In this document: positions 56,388 through 64,000 of the stretch, piece by piece | Position numbering within the stretch: position 1 is the stretch's first letter | How the letters are laid out: the number at the start of each line of letters is the position of its first letter | DNA from: Thalassospira sp. HF15 | GTDB lineage: Bacteria > Pseudomonadota > Alphaproteobacteria > Rhodospirillales > Thalassospiraceae | DNA: 64,000 nt | Direction: 5' to 3' | Assembly (NCBI RefSeq): GCF_011806525.1 | Contig: NZ_JAAVKI010000003.1 | Location: 124,001 to 188,000, forward strand | The notes under the pieces: generated by a model | What the model saw: the letters and a program-made list of their open reading frames with translations, nothing else | Told to the model about the DNA's origin: nothing | Databases searched by the model: none | Made by a program: the position numbers and the translations under genes

Positions 56388-56691
56388 TCGGGCCAATCCG
56401 AAACACCATACGCACCGTTACATTTTCCGAGCAGCCAAGCACATGAGGCAAGTCGCGCTGCTTTCAATCCTAATACAGAAGTCCTAACCTACTTAGCGCA
56501 ACTGCCCAATCAAAACTTTCCAATCAGAGATCGCGGACTGGGTTTTAAAAAACCAGCAACCAAATTACACACTAGAAAAATTTGATTTTATTTTCGTCGA
56601 TAGAGCGCCAAACAAACTAACTGTCTGATCATCAATTGTCATCCGGGTATTAGTCTGGCAAATTCCACAAAGTTTCTTTGATTGACACAGG
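56388..56691. other. 304-bp divergent intergenic region
   Basis: AT-rich DNA between two divergent operons; no gene, and no operator was recognised. It should carry both promoters. Confidence 0.45.
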
Positions 56692-57567
56692 ATGACCGGG
56701 TTGGATTACCAAACTGAAATTAATGGAGATGGGATCCGAGGCCTCAAGCCGCGCCTTATCTACTTTATTCAAAACTTTCGACGGAATCTACGTCCAGCAA
56801 GGAAACTAAAAGCAAGTAACTTTTCGACATCTTCACTATTCAGAACGCCGAATGCAATTCATGCTTGGTCACCGGGGCGCGGCTTATCGGAAGAGTTCAT
56901 TATTCAGTATCTACCCAAACTCATTTTCGACAAGACCTCAACAAATCCGGAAGGCATTTCCATTCTTGATATAGGGTGTGGATCGGGCAGATCGGTCGAG
57001 CTTTTTAAAGAAGCCGGTTTAAACGGTAAATGGCATGGAACCGATATTGACCATCGTTTTGTTGAACGCGACAGCACCAAGTTTGTCACATCTTTCTCTC
57101 AAGGGGATATTCTCACTTCCGAGTGGGAACAAGAATTTGATCTGATCTATACTAATTCCGCACTTGAACACATCCCCTTCGCCCATGACTTTCCTAACAA
57201 AATAGGGAATTGGCTCAAACCCGGGGGCATGCAGGTCCATATCGTTCCTGCTCCAACTTCCCTGTTCTTGTATTTATGGCATGGGTGGCGCCAGTATAGC
57301 CTCAGAAGAATTGAGGAGGAGTTCCAGGATAGCAATATCGAAGTTTTCCCGATTGGAGGCTTTTTCACCTCTGCCCTACAGTTTTTCTTCATTACTTTCT
57401 GGGAAAACATCCTCAGAATTTCTATAAGAGAAAAATTCAAAAAGACATATAAATGGCTGTTATTTAGAGCAATAAGAGCCGATCGGCATGCTCCAATTTT
57501 TCCGGTCTTTTATGTCGTGATTGCCACAAATGATCCAGCACATACAAAAAACAACAGAGTTTCATGA
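56692..57567 (+). CDS. class I SAM-dependent methyltransferase
   Basis: A 291-residue protein with ISILDIGCGSGRSVELFKEAG as motif I, the TDIDHR loop, YTNSALEHIPFAHDF and KPGGMQVHIVPAPTSLFLY. A hydrophobic region near residues 235-255 may touch the membrane. The stop overlaps the start of a second methyltransferase (ATGA). Confidence 0.8.
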   Translation: MTGLDYQTEINGDGIRGLKPRLIYFIQNFRRNLRPARKLKASNFSTSSLFRTPNAIHAWSPGRGLSEEFIIQYLPKLIFDKTSTNPEGISILDIGCGSGRSVELFKEAGLNGKWHGTDIDHRFVERDSTKFVTSFSQGDILTSEWEQEFDLIYTNSALEHIPFAHDFPNKIGNWLKPGGMQVHIVPAPTSLFLYLWHGWRQYSLRRIEEEFQDSNIEVFPIGGFFTSALQFFFITFWENILRISIREKFKKTYKWLLFRAIRADRHAPIFPVFYVVIATNDPAHTKNNRVS

Positions 57568-58346
57568 TGAGAGCCGACTATTCAACCAAGTCTGATCCAA
57601 GCCTTAATGAAGAAGACCGGCTTGACAATCATTGGACAAAAAACTGGAACAAGATTGATAATCAACGACGCGCACAATGGCGTATAAAAGTAAGGCCAGA
57701 GTACAAGGTTGTCAGAAAATACGCACCGCCCCCCGGAGAAAATATAAGAGTTCTTGATGGTGGGTGTGGGCTTGGTGAATGGTGCATCTTACTTAAGGAC
57801 TTAGGCTACGAGCCTTACGGCCTTGACTTGAGCACACCTACCGTTCAAGAACTTCGTTCCGAATTCCCCGACATGCACTTCGTGCGCGAAGATATTCGCA
57901 AGACTTCTTTTGAGGACAACTTCTTTGATCTCTACATTTCCTGGGGAACTTTCGAACATTTTGAAAATGGTCTACAGGATTGTTTTGAAGAGGCATATCG
58001 TGTTTTGAAACCTGGTGGCACACTGATCATCAGTGTGCCATTCTACAATCACCGTTTGAGAGAAATTGATGAAAAGAACGGTGTTCCAGTTAAAGATGAA
58101 GCTGTCAACGAGTTCTATCAGTGGCGTCTTGAGCCTGATGAATTGGCGAACCAGTTCAAAATCGGCGGCTTCGACACCAAACATATTGAACCGATTTATA
58201 CGCGCGAGGGGCTGAACCGGCATATGCATCACGCATATGGTGTTCCCTATGGCAAACTTAGCCGCCTGTCGGCGCTGGCGCTGTCTCCTTTCGCAGACCC
58301 ACATAAATATGCGCATATGCTGATCGGTGTTGGTCAAAAGGTCTAA
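57564..58346 (+). CDS. class I SAM-dependent methyltransferase
   Basis: A 260-residue Methyltransf_11-type protein: RVLDGGCGLGEWCILLKDLGY, the GLDLS loop, ISWGTFEHFENGLQDCFEEA and KPGGTLIISVPFYN. It is the last gene of the island and ends before a terminator. A pair of tandem methyltransferases may act on successive positions of the same glycan. Confidence 0.82.
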   Translation: MMRADYSTKSDPSLNEEDRLDNHWTKNWNKIDNQRRAQWRIKVRPEYKVVRKYAPPPGENIRVLDGGCGLGEWCILLKDLGYEPYGLDLSTPTVQELRSEFPDMHFVREDIRKTSFEDNFFDLYISWGTFEHFENGLQDCFEEAYRVLKPGGTLIISVPFYNHRLREIDEKNGVPVKDEAVNEFYQWRLEPDELANQFKIGGFDTKHIEPIYTREGLNRHMHHAYGVPYGKLSRLSALALSPFADPHKYAHMLIGVGQKV

Positions 58347-58386
58347 CACACCCTCTTTTGATCAAGCTTTTATGCTCTTCTTCAGG

Positions 58387-58412
58387 GCCCGGCCATAATT
58401 TTCAGGCCGGGC
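58387..58412 (+). terminator. terminator at the right island edge
   Basis: GCCCGGCC (58387-58394) pairs perfectly with GGCCGGGC (58405-58412) across a 10-nt AT-rich loop, followed by TTGTTT. It ends the methyltransferase transcript. The composition to its right becomes GC-rich again. Confidence 0.75.
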
Positions 58413-58478
58413 TTGTTTGCTTGCCAACTCATGCTGCCTCACCTCGCCATAGCAGCAAACCCCCGACGCTTAACCAAC

Positions 58479-58940
58479 CTAAAAGGACGGTCCCATTTCA
58501 TCCTTAAGCGTTTCGGTGATGATATAGGTGCGATACCAGACGATATTGTCATCGGCATCAAACAGGGTTTCGCACAGGGCGGTATATTCGGCCATGTCGC
58601 GCATCTGAAGGATCATCACCCCGGTCACCTCGCCGGTGACGACATGGCACTGGCGCACAGCATCCAGTTCACGGACCTTGCGGATGAAGTCCTGGCGGAA
58701 CTGATTGCCGTGGCGATGAAATTCAAGATTGATCACCGCCCCAAGCGGTCGCCCGACTTGGCCCGGGTCAATCACCGCGACGGTTTTGCGGATCACCCCG
58801 GATTGCCGTAACTTGGCGACCCGACGCAAACAGGCCGAGGGGGACAAACCAATGCGGTCCGCCAGCTCTGCATTGGGGATATCGGCGTTTTCCTGCAAGT
58901 GACGCAGGATTTTGGTATCGATCTGGTCCAGTTCTGGCAC
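58479..58940 (-). CDS. Lrp/AsnC family transcriptional regulator
   Basis: A 153-residue regulator: winged helix at residues 1-60 (LDQIDTKILRHLQEN, ADRIGLSPSACLRRVAKL) and a C-terminal RAM ligand-binding domain (residues 65-150, with VVTGEVTGVMILQMRDM). The GTG at 58940 gives the family's usual length; an upstream ATG at 59036 would add 32 unrelated residues. It is divergent from the membrane protein gene, which may be its target. Confidence 0.86.
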   Translation of the reverse strand: MPELDQIDTKILRHLQENADIPNAELADRIGLSPSACLRRVAKLRQSGVIRKTVAVIDPGQVGRPLGAVINLEFHRHGNQFRQDFIRKVRELDAVRQCHVVTGEVTGVMILQMRDMAEYTALCETLFDADDNIVWYRTYIITETLKDEMGPSF

Positions 58941-59119
58941 TTCTACGCAACTCCACAGCGTCAACAGGAAAAAAACGCTTCCATATTGCACGAAGTTACC
59001 TAAATACGCTGCACCAAAATCGAAAACACGTGGCATGATCGCGGCGTTCGACCAATTTATCTGCGCTCACCACCAACGCCTGAAGCACCACCTTTAAAAC
59101 CAATACGGAATGCCGCCCC

Positions 59120-60091
59120 ATGCATCGCTATGCCTTTGATCTGATCAACCGCAGCCAGAAACTGTTCATCACCCTGATCAAGGTGATGTTGCCGGTAATG
59201 GTGATTGTCCGGATTGCCGAGGAGTTCGGGGCGGTTGACCTGGTATCAGAATGGCTGACACCGGTCATGGCGCTGATTGGCCTGCCGCCGGAAGCCGGGC
59301 TGATCTGGGCGACCTGTGTTTTGGTCAGCATGTATGGTGCGGTCGGCGCCTTTGTCGGGCTGGCGGCCCATCTGGATATGACGGGCGCACAGTTGAGCGC
59401 GCTGTGTGCGATGATGCTGTTTGCCCATGGCCTGCCGGTCGAACAGGCGATTGTCAAACGGGCCGGGGCGAGCTTCTGGGCGACCACCGGCCTTCGCGTG
59501 GGTGCCGCAATTGGTTATGCCGCCCTGGTAACCTGGGTGAGTGATTTGACCGGCTGGCTATCCGAGCCGGTTGATTTTTCCTGGATGGTCGGGGGTGAAA
59601 CTGCAAATGCCACCGCTGGTCTGGCCGGCTGGATGGAGTGGTCCATTCAGATGGTCAAATCGCTTGTCGTGACCTTTGGCGTGATTGTCGGGTTGTTGAT
59701 CCTGCTCGATATTTTGGAAAAAACCGGGATCACCGCGCGCATCACACAGGCCATGATGCCGATCCTGCGCATTTCGGGCATTTCGCGCGACGTGGCACCT
59801 GTGACCACCATTGGTGTCTTGCTCGGTATCACCTATGGCGGGGCGCTGATCATTGATGAGGCACGCAAGAACAATTACCCCAAACGCACGCTTTTCCTGT
59901 CGCTCAGCTGGTTGTCGCTGTCACATTCGCTGATCGAGGATACGGCGATCATGCTCGCACTTGGTGCGGATATCTGGGTGGTGCTGGTGGGCCGGGTCGT
60001 CTTGACACTGATCATCATTGCGCTTCTGGCCCGCCTGACCCTGCGCTGGGCGCCAGAGCGCGCACAACTTGCCACCGAAACTGCCGATTAG
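59120..60091 (+). CDS. nucleoside-recognition (Gate) domain membrane protein
   Basis: A 323-residue inner-membrane protein with about eight helices and two Gate domains, the YjiH/SpmA-type family (VMLPVMVIVRIAEEFG near the start; SLSHSLIEDTAIM in the second half). Function is poorly known; transport has been suggested for relatives. The Lrp gene lies divergent to it. It converges with the PHA-synthase-like gene with 10 bp between stops. Confidence 0.82.
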   Translation: MHRYAFDLINRSQKLFITLIKVMLPVMVIVRIAEEFGAVDLVSEWLTPVMALIGLPPEAGLIWATCVLVSMYGAVGAFVGLAAHLDMTGAQLSALCAMMLFAHGLPVEQAIVKRAGASFWATTGLRVGAAIGYAALVTWVSDLTGWLSEPVDFSWMVGGETANATAGLAGWMEWSIQMVKSLVVTFGVIVGLLILLDILEKTGITARITQAMMPILRISGISRDVAPVTTIGVLLGITYGGALIIDEARKNNYPKRTLFLSLSWLSLSHSLIEDTAIMLALGADIWVVLVGRVVLTLIIIALLARLTLRWAPERAQLATETAD

Positions 60092-60101
60092 CGCAAAGAC
60101 G

Positions 60102-61313
60102 TCAGTTCTTCTTCGCCAGCCAGTCGACAACCGGCTTCCATGTGGATTTCTCCGCACGCGATCCGACCATCATGCCGATGTGACCGGCAGAAGGATGGAG
60201 TTCCTCGCGGATATCCTCGGGGCAGGCTTCAAACAGGGCCTGTGCGCTTTCGGGCGGGACGATACGGTCATTTTCCGGAATGACGGTCAGCACCGGGCAA
60301 GACAAATCTGCCGGGGTGATATCAATGCCATCAATCTGCCATTGGCCCTTGGCCGGGCGGTTTTCGACATACCAGCCAATCAGGCAGTCGACCGCAACGC
60401 GTCGCGGCAAGGGCACACCATCATTGAGCCAGTCTTCAAGGGCGACAAAATCCTGTGCCCTGGCAGAATCCATTGCCATCGCCTGAAAGCGTCGGAATTT
60501 TTCGCCCATCATGAAGGGATCAAGGCTGGCAAACAGGCTTTGCAATACGTCCACAGGAAGCGTGTCATGAATGGCCAGCATCTGTGGCAAGGAGGGCGCA
60601 AAGGCGGCAGCAATGCGTGACTGGGTCGGGCCGGCTGCCATGAAGTCCCACGGGGTTGCCAGCAGAACAAGCTTTGACACCTGTGCCGGATCGAGAAGCG
60701 TAGCGGCCAAGGCCAGCACACCGCCCATGCAATAGCCGATCATCGGTACTGGTCCGCCATTCATATCCGCGACGTCCTGAAGGATCGTCACCAAGCGGCC
60801 AGCAACATAATCATCAAGGCCAAAGTTGGCTTCGTCCATACCGGGATAGCCCCACTCAACCAGAAGCGGTCGATAGCCACATTTGGCAAGATAACGGGCA
60901 AAGCTTCGCTTTTCATTGAGATCAAGGATGTAGCCGCGGTTCACCAGCGACGGGACAAGCAAAACGATCTCGCCGGTCTCATCGCCCTTGGTGTCAGCAG
61001 TCGGGCCATAGTCATAGACCCGTGTCGATCCCTCTTCCCAGAGGATCGGGATATCCTTGCGGTCCTCATCGCGTGGACGGCGATAGGGATGGCGTTGATA
61101 AGCGCGCACCCCGTCATGGAATCCCGCGTGACGGTCAAAGGCGACACGATCAAGCGCCTGAGCGACATCGTCGGGATGAAAGGCCTCCATCTCAGCCAGA
61201 AGTGTTTCCGCCTTCTCCTTCAGTTCCGGCTTCCAGGGCAGCAATTGTTTCAGAAAGATCGGCAATGCGGCGCGCGAGCTGAGCCAGCTCGTCATCTCGA
61301 CTGCCAGATGCAT
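60102..61313 (-). CDS. phaC: PHA-synthase-like alpha/beta hydrolase
   Basis: A protein of about 403 residues with the synthase-type lipase box GYCMGG (Cys195), Asp349 (PENDRIVPP) and His378 (SAGHIG), the triad of PHA synthases, and SLVNRGYILDL as in PhaC. It is shorter than class I PhaC (about 590 residues), nearer class III. The N-terminus PLPMHLAVEM is likely near its true start, overlapping the upstream gene by about 120 bases; exact start uncertain. Confidence 0.78.
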   Translation of the reverse strand: MHLAVEMTSWLSSRAALPIFLKQLLPWKPELKEKAETLLAEMEAFHPDDVAQALDRVAFDRHAGFHDGVRAYQRHPYRRPRDEDRKDIPILWEEGSTRVYDYGPTADTKGDETGEIVLLVPSLVNRGYILDLNEKRSFARYLAKCGYRPLLVEWGYPGMDEANFGLDDYVAGRLVTILQDVADMNGGPVPMIGYCMGGVLALAATLLDPAQVSKLVLLATPWDFMAAGPTQSRIAAAFAPSLPQMLAIHDTLPVDVLQSLFASLDPFMMGEKFRRFQAMAMDSARAQDFVALEDWLNDGVPLPRRVAVDCLIGWYVENRPAKGQWQIDGIDITPADLSCPVLTVIPENDRIVPPESAQALFEACPEDIREELHPSAGHIGMMVGSRAEKSTWKPVVDWLAKKN

Positions 61314-61995
61314 CGGAAGCGGCCTTGGCCCCGCCCGTTTCTGGTTTTCCCGCTTTGGCGGACGTGGCTTTTGATTTGGCGGACTGATCATTCTTCCCCT
61401 GCCCCTTTGCAGCATTTTTTGCAGCACGTTTGGTCTTGGAAGTCTTTTTCGGCTTATCGGCGGCGGCTGTTTCCGCGCTGTCTTGTTCGGATGCCTTCCC
61501 GGCAGCACCGGCGGCATTGGCATTCGCGGCGTCGGCACCGGCAGTGGTTGTAGACGGTTTTGGTCCCATCCCGGTCATGCCCGCCATGGCCGACATATCC
61601 GGCGCAAATGGCATGCCCGCGAATGGGGATGCCGGCAATTCGCGCGCGGCCTTTGCCATCTGATCCATCATCGCCTGTAACGGGTTGGCGGCAGCCATGG
61701 CATCCCCCATCGGGTTGCCGACCGCAGCGGACGGGTGCTGGCCCATGGCCATCTGGCCGATCAGCTTGCCCCAGGCTTCGAACCCTTCGCCCATGCGGGT
61801 GGTATCAGCCCCAAGAGAGGCATAAAGACGCCCGATGGCACTGGCAGCGTGCGCGCCGTCTGCAGTTGCTGCGACCTGTTCACGCCAGAGTTCGAGAAAC
61901 TGGCGCGCAAGCTGTTCAAGCCGTTCGTCATCCGGGTCTGAAAACCCGGCCCCTGTTTCTTCGGGTTGGTCCGGGCCGTTTGTCCGCTTGGCCAT
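61192..61995 (-). CDS. PHA-synthase-associated / granule protein with Lys/Ala-rich tail
   Basis: A 267-residue protein. Residues 10-125 are helical with FLELWREQ and WGKLIGQM; residues about 165-225 are an Ala/Lys/Ser-rich low-complexity region (KKTSKTKRAAKN, GKNDQSAKSK); residues 235-260 form a short coiled coil. Ala/Lys tails of this kind bind DNA in PhaF and PhaM. It overlaps the synthase-like gene and is probably its subunit or a granule-segregation factor. ATG 61995 has GAAGG at good spacing. Confidence 0.6.
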   Translation of the reverse strand: MAKRTNGPDQPEETGAGFSDPDDERLEQLARQFLELWREQVAATADGAHAASAIGRLYASLGADTTRMGEGFEAWGKLIGQMAMGQHPSAAVGNPMGDAMAAANPLQAMMDQMAKAARELPASPFAGMPFAPDMSAMAGMTGMGPKPSTTTAGADAANANAAGAAGKASEQDSAETAAADKPKKTSKTKRAAKNAAKGQGKNDQSAKSKATSAKAGKPETGGAKAASDASGSRDDELAQLARRIADLSETIAALEAGTEGEGGNTSG

Positions 61996-62323
61996 CGGCG
62001 ATACCTTCATTATTGCTTGATGCAAAGCATATTTGCTCGGCAACACTATAGAATGTTGGCGGGCATGGGAAAACGAATTCCCGTGCTGTGCTGCAGCAAA
62101 CTGTATCCAAAGTTGTTTTTCGCACTGCACTTCACGTTGAATACTGGACACATTGGAAAATTCGCGGCACTCTCTTGGTCTTCTGAGCGAATGCAAAATC
62201 GAAAATGCTGCGCAACATCGTAAATGCACAACGTGATTTGCCGGGGCGCAAAGCAGGTGGACAGACACCACCGGGAAGTTCGCCAGACAAACGTCCGGGA
62301 AACAGGGAAGCAGGAAAGACGCC
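61996..62323. promoter_or_regulatory. divergent region with TGC-rich candidate PhaR sites
   Basis: The space between the PHA granule gene and phaR contains a perfect palindrome TGCTGCAGCA (62089-62098), a near-palindrome around TGCTGCGCAACA (62206-62217), and several more TGC/GCA pairs. PhaR of Paracoccus is known to bind TGC-rich sites upstream of phasin and phaR genes, so autoregulation and control of the minus-strand operon are likely, though not proven. Confidence 0.5.
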
Positions 62324-62941
62324 ATGACCAACAAGAAATCAGATGATCAGGATCGCATCATTATCAAGAAATATGCGAACCGCCGCCTCTACAACACGGC
62401 GACCAGTTCCTATGTGACGCTTGATCACCTTTCGCAGATGGTCAAAGACAATACCGACTTTGTTGTCTATGACGCGAAATCGGGCGAAGACATCACCCGC
62501 CCGGTCCTTACCCAGATTATTGTCGAGGAAGAAAACAAGGGGCAGAACCTTCTGCCGATCAGCTTCCTTCGCCAATTGATTGGCTTCTATGGTGACAGCC
62601 TTCAGGGACTGGTGCCGAGCTATCTTGAACAGGCGATGCGCGCCTTTGGCCATAATCAGGAACAGATGCGCGAATACATGCAGGGTACCATGCAGGGCAT
62701 GTTCCCGTTTGGCCAGTTCGAGGAAATGAACAAGCAGAACATCGCGCTGTTTGAACAGACGATGAAAATGTTCTCGCCCTTCATGCAGGATGAAAACGGC
62801 GAACCAACCGGTGACGGTCCGAAAAAGCCGACAGCACCCGCAGGCGCAAAACCGGATGCCTCATTGGATGAGCTTAAAAGCCAGCTTGAAGCAATGCAGG
62901 CACAGCTCAACAACCTTGCCGGCGGTAAATCCGACAAATAA
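62324..62941 (+). CDS. phaR: polyhydroxyalkanoate synthesis repressor
   Basis: A 205-residue PhaR: N-terminal DNA-binding PHB_acc_N domain (IIKKYANRRLYNTATSSYVTLDHLSQMV, residues 11-45), followed by the granule-binding PHB_acc region (QIIVEEENKGQNLLPISFLRQLIGFYGDSLQG, about 65-100) and a Met/Gln-rich tail ending in a coiled coil. It represses phasin and its own gene and is released by binding nascent PHA. Confidence 0.95.
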   Translation: MTNKKSDDQDRIIIKKYANRRLYNTATSSYVTLDHLSQMVKDNTDFVVYDAKSGEDITRPVLTQIIVEEENKGQNLLPISFLRQLIGFYGDSLQGLVPSYLEQAMRAFGHNQEQMREYMQGTMQGMFPFGQFEEMNKQNIALFEQTMKMFSPFMQDENGEPTGDGPKKPTAPAGAKPDASLDELKSQLEAMQAQLNNLAGGKSDK

Positions 62942-62973
62942 GACACCCCGCCCACATCCCGGGGATCACGGTC

Positions 62974-63010
62974 AAAAAGGCGAAGCCACCAGAAGTGCTT
63001 CGCCTTTTTT
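62974..63010 (+). terminator. intrinsic terminator of phaR
   Basis: AGGCGAAGC pairs with GCTTCGCCT over a 10-nt loop, flanked by A-runs and T-runs (six T after the stem), so it can work in both directions. Confidence 0.9.
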
Positions 63011-63219
63011 CATGCCCGCACGTCATGCGCACGCACCAGGGCAAATGATGGCCCCTCCGCGCGGCACCAATCCTGCATAAACCTTTCGTTAACTTTTTTA
63101 GAACGCCCGGCACCGCCGACAGGCGGCAATTTTTGCCGGGTTACTGCCATGTCCACATACCGAAACACACGGAGTCCCGAAATACACAGGCAACAATGAC
63201 CCAATAGACCGAAAAACTT

Positions 63220-63576
63220 ATGACCGCGATCACACCGATTTCCATGCCCCCGGCCCGCAGGACAGAAACTGCGAGCAGTGGAACCGATGGTCCTGCCGGG
63301 ATCGGAATCGATCAACTTGCGCAAATTTCGCCTGTGGAAAAAATTGCGCAAGATGGTGGCGCGTGGCTGCAACCCCATGATCTTGGGGGCAGTGCAGCAT
63401 TTTGGACCCAGCTTTTAGGTCAGCTCCTGCCTCAGGAAAACCTTTTGCAACCGCCGGTCATTCAGTCCGCGCATGCCAGCTATGCGCATCATCACAAACC
63501 AGACAGCGTAGAAACGAACGTCTTTTTTTCGCCTTCTACACTAGACAAAGACAGTAAAATTGACCTATATAGCTAG
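63220..63576 (+). CDS. hypothetical protein, 118 residues
   Basis: An open frame between phaR and the XRE gene. The N-terminus is low-complexity; a middle segment (SAAFWTQLLGQLLPQENLLQ) is hydrophobic-amphipathic. No family was recognised. It may be a real small gene, since codon use resembles that of the neighbours. Confidence 0.45.
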   Translation: MTAITPISMPPARRTETASSGTDGPAGIGIDQLAQISPVEKIAQDGGAWLQPHDLGGSAAFWTQLLGQLLPQENLLQPPVIQSAHASYAHHHKPDSVETNVFFSPSTLDKDSKIDLYS

Positions 63577-63743
63577 CTTCTGGCGGAAAGCTGCAATGAT
63601 TATCTGACCAATGTTCAGGTACAAGTCATCACATTTCAGAGCCTTAAAGGTGCTGAAATGGGAATGATAAATCGGGAAAAATAACAAGCCCGACAGCATC
63701 CGAAGTGGGGAATAATAACTGGCGGTTGATAACGGATTATAAC

Positions 63744-64000
63744 ATGACTGAGAATGCTCAAAACGAAGAACCGAAACGCGCAAACCGCGCCACTGACACT
63801 GACCGTTATGTTGGTCAGCGTATCCGCGAACGTCGCATCATGCTGGGCCTTTCCCAGCAGCAGATGGCAGACCTGATTGGCGTCACCTATCAGCAGGCTC
63901 ACAAATACGAGCGCGGCATTAACCGCATCTCTGCTGGTCGCCTTTACGAGATCTCCCAGGTACTTGGCGTTCCGGTAAGCTATTTCTATGAAGGCCTCGA
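63744..64000 (+). CDS. XRE-family helix-turn-helix regulator (PraR-like), cut by the window end
   Basis: The first 85 codons are visible. After a short charged head, residues 20-75 form an XRE helix-turn-helix: YVGQRIRERRIMLGLSQQQMADLIGVTYQQAHKYERGINRISAGRLYEISQVLGV in outline, followed by PVSYFYEGL. The alphaproteobacterial PraR family starts in the same way and regulates quorum sensing and surface adhesion in rhizobia. The C-terminus is outside the window. Confidence 0.85.
   Translation, partial: MTENAQNEEPKRANRATDTDRYVGQRIRERRIMLGLSQQQMADLIGVTYQQAHKYERGINRISAGRLYEISQVLGVPVSYFYEGL

Noticed and set aside
61314-61538. N-terminal extension of the PHA-synthase-like protein (75 residues, Pro/Arg-rich)
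   Set aside because: It lies wholly within the Lys/Ala-rich gene in another frame, and its composition is that of a frame shadow.
62011-62334. N-terminal extension of the Lys/Ala-rich granule protein
   Set aside because: The upstream frame runs across the divergent promoter region and past the phaR start; a good ribosome site precedes Met at 61995.
1-64000. CRISPR arrays, tRNA or rRNA genes, transposases, integrases
   Set aside because: None was seen: no spaced direct repeats, no cloverleaf-like ends and no protein with recombinase motifs.

Overview
The window looks like the chromosome of a marine alphaproteobacterium, most likely Rhodospirillales of the Thalassospira type. This is inferred from the flanking polyhydroxyalkanoate (PHA) genes, the PraR-like XRE regulator at the right edge, and the contrast in base composition. 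It holds a surface-polysaccharide and nonulosonic-acid island of about 57 kb. On the left is a thiolase gene (phaA, bases 68-1240, minus strand). On the right (58.4-64 kb) are an Lrp/AsnC regulator, a nucleoside-recognition membrane protein, a PHA-synthase-like hydrolase with a Lys/Ala-rich partner, phaR, a small hypothetical gene and the start of an XRE regulator. The flanks have high-GC third positions. The island is visibly more AT-rich, especially its three large O-acyltransferase genes, and it uses many TTG and GTG starts. No transposase, integrase, tRNA, rRNA or CRISPR array was seen.

Layout of the island. (1) 1.7-7.8 kb: an OafA/SGNH acyltransferase behind a hairpin-rich leader, a wrecked galE-like epimerase, pseC, two methyltransferases and a flippase-like membrane protein. 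(2) 7.8-12.5 kb, minus strand: a GT-C-like membrane protein, an asparagine-synthase homologue and a DPM/ArnC-type glycosyltransferase. (3) 12.7-22.2 kb: a methyltransferase-like protein, a Gfo/Idh/MocA dehydrogenase, a NeuB-SAF-cupin fusion, a second acyltransferase, a CMP-sugar cytidylyltransferase, a HAD phosphatase, a GT-B protein and a radical SAM/SPASM enzyme. (4) 22.5-33.3 kb, plus strand: HisH- and HisF-like proteins, two tandem WbpG/PseA-like amidotransferases, a large GT-B-like protein, pseB, pseF, a second Gfo/Idh/MocA enzyme, a DegT aminotransferase and a GNAT acetyltransferase. (5) 33.3-42.7 kb, minus strand: glycosyltransferases, a methyltransferase and an ABC exporter of the lipid-linked-oligosaccharide flippase type. 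(6) 43.1-58.4 kb: a fucosyltransferase-like protein, a third acyltransferase, a GT4 plus wecB pair, a tightly overlapping minus-strand operon (GT4, deacetylase, GT4, Wzy, FemAB-like, methyltransferase, Wzx), and two more methyltransferases ending in a terminator.

How the genes may work together. PseB, PseC, a PseH-like GNAT and PseF supply most of a CMP-pseudaminic acid route, but no PseG or classical PseI is present in the window. HisH/HisF-like plus WbpG/PseA-like proteins are the known ammonia-delivery and amidination set for acetamidino sugars. Separately, the NeuB-cupin fusion, HAD phosphatase and cytidylyltransferase resemble a Kdn-type (9-phosphate) pathway. Together with the adjacent Gfo/Idh/MocA and radical SAM enzymes they are the best candidate here for an undescribed sialic-acid-like sugar pathway. 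Wzx/Wzy and an ABC flippase indicate that at least one, perhaps two, glycans are exported, then decorated by O-acyl, methyl and possibly amide groups.
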